NCBI GenBank assembly: GCA_037442565.1
Contig: JBBIQA010000001.1
Coordinates: 1 to 64,000 of the forward strand
Direction of reading: 5' to 3'
Source of the DNA: PALSA-911 sp037442565
Lineage (GTDB): Bacteria > Pseudomonadota > Alphaproteobacteria > Acetobacterales > Acetobacteraceae
Length of the DNA stretch: 64,000 bases
The position numbers were made by a program, and so were the translations under genes. The notes below the pieces were generated by a model. That model did no database searches, had not been told where the DNA came from, and was given only the letters and a program-made list of their open reading frames with translations. Of the stretch, positions 61,367-64,000 are shown piece by piece; positions within the stretch are counted from its first letter, which is position 1, and each line of letters opens with the position of its first letter.

Positions 61367-62224
61367 CTAATTCGCGAACGTATTGCACGCTTTCACCTGC
61401 CCGCTCTGCAGCCCGGCGGTCAGCCATTGCACCCGCTGCTCCGACGAGCCATGGGTGAAACTATCCGGCACCACCGCGCCGCGGCCGGATTGCTGGGCCA
61501 GCCGGTCATCGCCGATCGCGGACGCCGTCGTCACCGCCTGGCGCACATCGTTCTGATCGATGTTCTGGTGGCGCTGGTTCATGTGATACGCCCACACCCC
61601 CGCCAGGCAATCCGCCATCAATTCGGTCCGTACCGACAACGCATTGGCAGACCGCCTGTCGGTCTGCCGTTCCGCCTGCTGCACCTTCGGCAGCAGCCCG
61701 ATCAGGTTCTGCACATGGTGCCCGACCTCATGCGCAATCACATAGGCGTAGGCGAAGTTGCCACCCCCGCCGAACCTACGCTGCATATCCTGGAAGAACG
61801 ACGTGTCCAGATACAGCTTGTGATCCAGCGGGCAATAGAACGGCCCCATGGAGGATTGCGCCGTTCCGCAGCCCGATTGCGTCACCCCGGAAAACAAGAC
61901 CAGGATCGGCTTTTCGTAGGGCTTTCCTGCCTGCTGCGGCAGTAGCTGCGTCCAGACATCCTCGGTTTCACCCAGCACCCTGGCGACGAAATTGCCGATC
62001 TGGTCGGTCGGCACGCCCTTCTGGCCGGGTGCTGAAACCGCTGGTCCGTTGCCGCCGGTGACCATTTCCGCCCCGCCGATCAGCATCCGCGGATCGATCC
62101 CCGTGGCCCAGCCGAGCAAGGTGAGGATCACGATGGCGCCGATGCCAAGCCCGCCCTTGGTCGCACCGCCCATGCCGCGACGGTCTTCAATATTGCCGGA
62201 AGCCCGAAGGTCGTCGTCCTGCAT
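61367..62224 (-). CDS. YpfJ-like zinc metallopeptidase
   Basis: Protein of 285 residues of the PF04228 family. One N-terminal membrane anchor (LGIGAIVILTLLGWATGI), then the zinc site HEVGHH in YVIAHEVGHHVQNLIGL and a downstream Glu/His-containing helix (MADCLAGVWAYHMNQ). The catalytic domain lies in the periplasm. Substrate unknown; family members are widespread. AGGAG lies 7 bases before the ATG. Convergent with the Liv operon, 45 bases apart. Confidence 0.9.
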   Translation of the reverse strand: MQDDDLRASGNIEDRRGMGGATKGGLGIGAIVILTLLGWATGIDPRMLIGGAEMVTGGNGPAVSAPGQKGVPTDQIGNFVARVLGETEDVWTQLLPQQAGKPYEKPILVLFSGVTQSGCGTAQSSMGPFYCPLDHKLYLDTSFFQDMQRRFGGGGNFAYAYVIAHEVGHHVQNLIGLLPKVQQAERQTDRRSANALSVRTELMADCLAGVWAYHMNQRHQNIDQNDVRQAVTTASAIGDDRLAQQSGRGAVVPDSFTHGSSEQRVQWLTAGLQSGQVKACNTFAN

Positions 62225-62428
62225 GGATTTGCTCCTGATGCGCCGGATCGGCTCTTTCGGTCACGGACAGCCTCCGCGCGCGAGATTCCCTCCCACGCGC
62301 CAGCCAGTCACATCCAGACCGCAATGGCCCGAGCCTACAGGCGTCCGGCCGATGCGTAAAACCGTCCGCAACGCGCAACGGCGATACCCGGCGGCAGCGA
62401 ACCCACCGCCCCGCCGGTCGGGTCCCGC

Positions 62429-63688
62429 CTACTTCTTCACATCGCTATAGGGGTACATCGCATCCCCGGTCTTGTAAGCCGGCGGCCAGAGGATCTTCTC
62501 GGCGTTCAGATCGCGGAACTGCTCGATGCCGTTACCCGTCACGTTCTGGAACTGCACCTCCAGCACCCGCGCCTCCACCCATTCGCCCTGGTCGTTGAAC
62601 TGGATCGGGCCGGCCACGGTCTTGAAAATTGTTTTCCGCATATAGGCGGCCAGTTTTTCGTCATCCAGGCTCTTGGTCGCCTCCACCGATTGCTGCAGCA
62701 CCTGCATCAGCGAATAGGCGAACGGCGGCAGGTAGTAGCCCAGCTGATCCACCCCGGCACCGGCCGCCTTCGCCTGATAGCGCTTCAGCATGTCCAGTGC
62801 CTCCGGCGTCGCGAAGGCCGGCGTCGGCAGCCAGAAATCGTAATCCACGATGCCGTTCAGCAGCGGGCCAAGCTGCATCTTGATGGCGGTGGACTGTAAA
62901 CCCACCATGCCGCCGCCGAACAGCTTGGTCTTCAGCCCTACCTCGCTGGCGGCCCGGATCATGCCCACGCTGTCGGGCGGATAGGAGGCGACGAACACCA
63001 GATCCGGATTGACCGACTGGATCGCACGGATGATCGGCGTGTAGTCCGCCGTGCTCGGCGGATAGGTCTTGTCGTAGACGATCTTCAGTCCCTTCTCCTT
63101 GATGACGGATCGCGCGCCATCCAGCGCGTTGCGCGGAAATTCCGCGTCCGCGCCGACGATGGCGACGGTCTGCGGCTTCGGGTTCTGCGCCATCGCCACT
63201 TCAAAGAAGCCGCGTGAGAAACTTTCCTTCGGCTTCGGTCCGCCGGTGGGGCCGATGCTGAAATAGTTCGGGTAGTGGAACTCGCTGTTCACCGCCAGGC
63301 CGAGCAGCGCGAAGAAGGTACGGTTGTGCTGCATCACCACCGGCATCGCCGGGGCCACCATGTTGGTGGCGTAGCCGCTGGTCACCAGATCCACCTTGTC
63401 CACGTCCAGCAGCTTCGTGTAGATGCCGGGCACGGTGGAGGGGTTGGACTGGTCGTCGTAGTACACGAGCTTCACCGGCCGGCCGAGCAGGCCGCCCTTG
63501 GCGTTCACCTCCTCCTCCCAAAGCTGCATGGCCAGCAGCGCCGCCTTGCCGTTCGGCGCCAGGCCGCCGGTCAGCGCCATGCCGAAGCCGATGGTGATCG
63601 GTTTGCCCTGCGGCTGGGCCATCGCGGGCAGCGCGGAGGCGGCGAGCGTCCCGGCAACCAGGCGGCCAAAAATGCGGCGTTGCAGCAT
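62429..63688 (-). CDS. Liv-type periplasmic substrate-binding protein
   Basis: Protein of 419 residues with a signal peptide (RRIFGRLVAGTLAASALPAMA) and a Peripla_BP_6 core: KPITIGFGMALTGGLAPNGK, then VKLVYYDDQSNPSTVPGIYTKLL and PAMPVVMQHNRTFFAL. It binds the cargo of the LivHMGF system at 58037-61321, though it is encoded on the opposite strand. These proteins commonly recognise amino acids, amides or aromatic acids such as benzoate. It is divergent from the intradiol dioxygenase at 63841, which supports an aromatic ligand. Confidence 0.9.
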   Translation of the reverse strand: MLQRRIFGRLVAGTLAASALPAMAQPQGKPITIGFGMALTGGLAPNGKAALLAMQLWEEEVNAKGGLLGRPVKLVYYDDQSNPSTVPGIYTKLLDVDKVDLVTSGYATNMVAPAMPVVMQHNRTFFALLGLAVNSEFHYPNYFSIGPTGGPKPKESFSRGFFEVAMAQNPKPQTVAIVGADAEFPRNALDGARSVIKEKGLKIVYDKTYPPSTADYTPIIRAIQSVNPDLVFVASYPPDSVGMIRAASEVGLKTKLFGGGMVGLQSTAIKMQLGPLLNGIVDYDFWLPTPAFATPEALDMLKRYQAKAAGAGVDQLGYYLPPFAYSLMQVLQQSVEATKSLDDEKLAAYMRKTIFKTVAGPIQFNDQGEWVEARVLEVQFQNVTGNGIEQFRDLNAEKILWPPAYKTGDAMYPYSDVKK

Positions 63689-63840
63689 GATCCGTTATCC
63701 TCCCAGTTCGTTATCGTTGCTTTCAGCCTAGGCGAGGTGGCGCCCGCGCGCCAGCACCCCGGCGGTTCCCGCCCCCGGGGTCGCAGGTCCCGGCGCGATC
63801 GCCTATATTCGAAGGGACATCATCCAACAGGAACCCAACC

Positions 63841-64000
63841 ATGCAGGATCTGGACGAGTTCACCGTCACCGACGCGGTGCTGGAACAGATGGCCCGGACG
63901 ACCGACCCGCGGCTGCGCCAGATCATGGAGGCCGCCGTCCGCCATCTGCATGCCTTCGCCCGGGAGGTGAACCTGACCCCCGCAGAATGGCTGGAGGGCA
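63841..64000 (+). CDS. Intradiol ring-cleavage dioxygenase, N-terminal part (3' end outside window)
   Basis: The frame opens at an ATG with AGGA 9 bases upstream and runs to the window end without a stop. The 53 visible residues (MQDLDEFTVTDAVLEQMA, then RLRQIMEAAVRHLHAFARE and VNLTPAEWLEG) match the helical dimerisation region of catechol or hydroxyquinol 1,2-dioxygenases. The Fe(III) ligands (Tyr, Tyr, His, His) would lie beyond the window. These enzymes cleave catechols to muconates for the beta-ketoadipate pathway. Divergent from the Liv-type binding protein. Confidence 0.75.
   Translation, partial: MQDLDEFTVTDAVLEQMARTTDPRLRQIMEAAVRHLHAFAREVNLTPAEWLEG

Overview
The window is 64 kb of uniformly GC-rich bacterial chromosome with strong G/C bias at third codon positions. 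It is densely packed with genes for acyl-CoA, aromatic and secondary-metabolite catabolism. The gene families (type I secretion ABC/HlyD pair, GtrA, FtsH, SulP, Liv-type ABC transporter, acyl-CoA enzymes, FbiC) and a GC-rich composite palindrome of a kind I associate with Acetobacteraceae suggest an alphaproteobacterium near that family. This is an inference from gene content; there is no rRNA or tRNA in the window to test it. I saw no transposase, phage gene, CRISPR array, tRNA or recognisable DNA-binding regulator.

Layout. 1-7.6 kb: the end of an acyl-CoA dehydrogenase, then a minus-strand operon (molybdopterin hydroxylase large subunit, MoaD/ThiS-like sulfur carrier, two luciferase-like monooxygenases), an elaborate inverted repeat, a LimB-like monooxygenase and a VOC protein. 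7.6-10.9 kb: a small envelope-glycan group (GtrA flippase, polyprenyl glycosylphosphotransferase, GT2 glycosyltransferase). 10.8-15.4 kb: two F420-type LLM oxidoreductases next to fbiC, the fused CofG/CofH synthase of the F420 chromophore FO. 15.4-16.9 kb: three small exported proteins of repetitive or low-complexity composition. 17-28.4 kb: an SDR, an ADP-forming acyl-CoA synthetase, a SulP transporter, an enoyl-CoA hydratase, a CBS protein, FtsH, an MFS exporter, a hotdog thioesterase, a CnbZ-like protein and an FKBP isomerase. 28.5-40.5 kb: a membrane protein, a lipoprotein, a DUF2252 protein, an LLM oxidoreductase with a dienelactone hydrolase, a UPF0149 protein, a tiny membrane protein, a 2OG-Fe(II) dioxygenase, two long uncharacterised genes, an enoyl-CoA hydratase and a GNAT/AlkA pair.

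40.9-52.2 kb is the most system-like stretch. In one direction it holds a type I secretion ABC transporter with a degenerate C39 domain, an HlyD adaptor, a large Sel1-repeat protein, a GT2-GT4 fusion glycosyltransferase, an uncharacterised protein with two ChW-like repeats and a Lys/Ala/Pro tail, and a GT4 glycosyltransferase. It looks like a locus that secretes and glycosylates a surface protein whose substrate gene is not in view.

52.3-64 kb: a tandem universal stress protein, an SDR lacking the catalytic Ser/Tyr/Lys, an amidohydrolase, a type-B carboxylesterase, a zinc-free MDR reductase, a LivHMGF transporter, a YpfJ-like zinc protease, a Liv-type periplasmic binding protein and the start of an intradiol ring-cleavage dioxygenase. 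This end suggests uptake and degradation of aromatic acids or esters.

Taken together, the window combines reduced-flavin or F420-dependent monooxygenation (six LLM genes), CoA-thioester metabolism and cell-surface glycan/protein export. Stretches over 300 bases without a gene are 5425-5755 (filled by the palindrome), 31826-32125 (nothing seen; exactly 300) and 40502-40887 (leader of the secretion locus).
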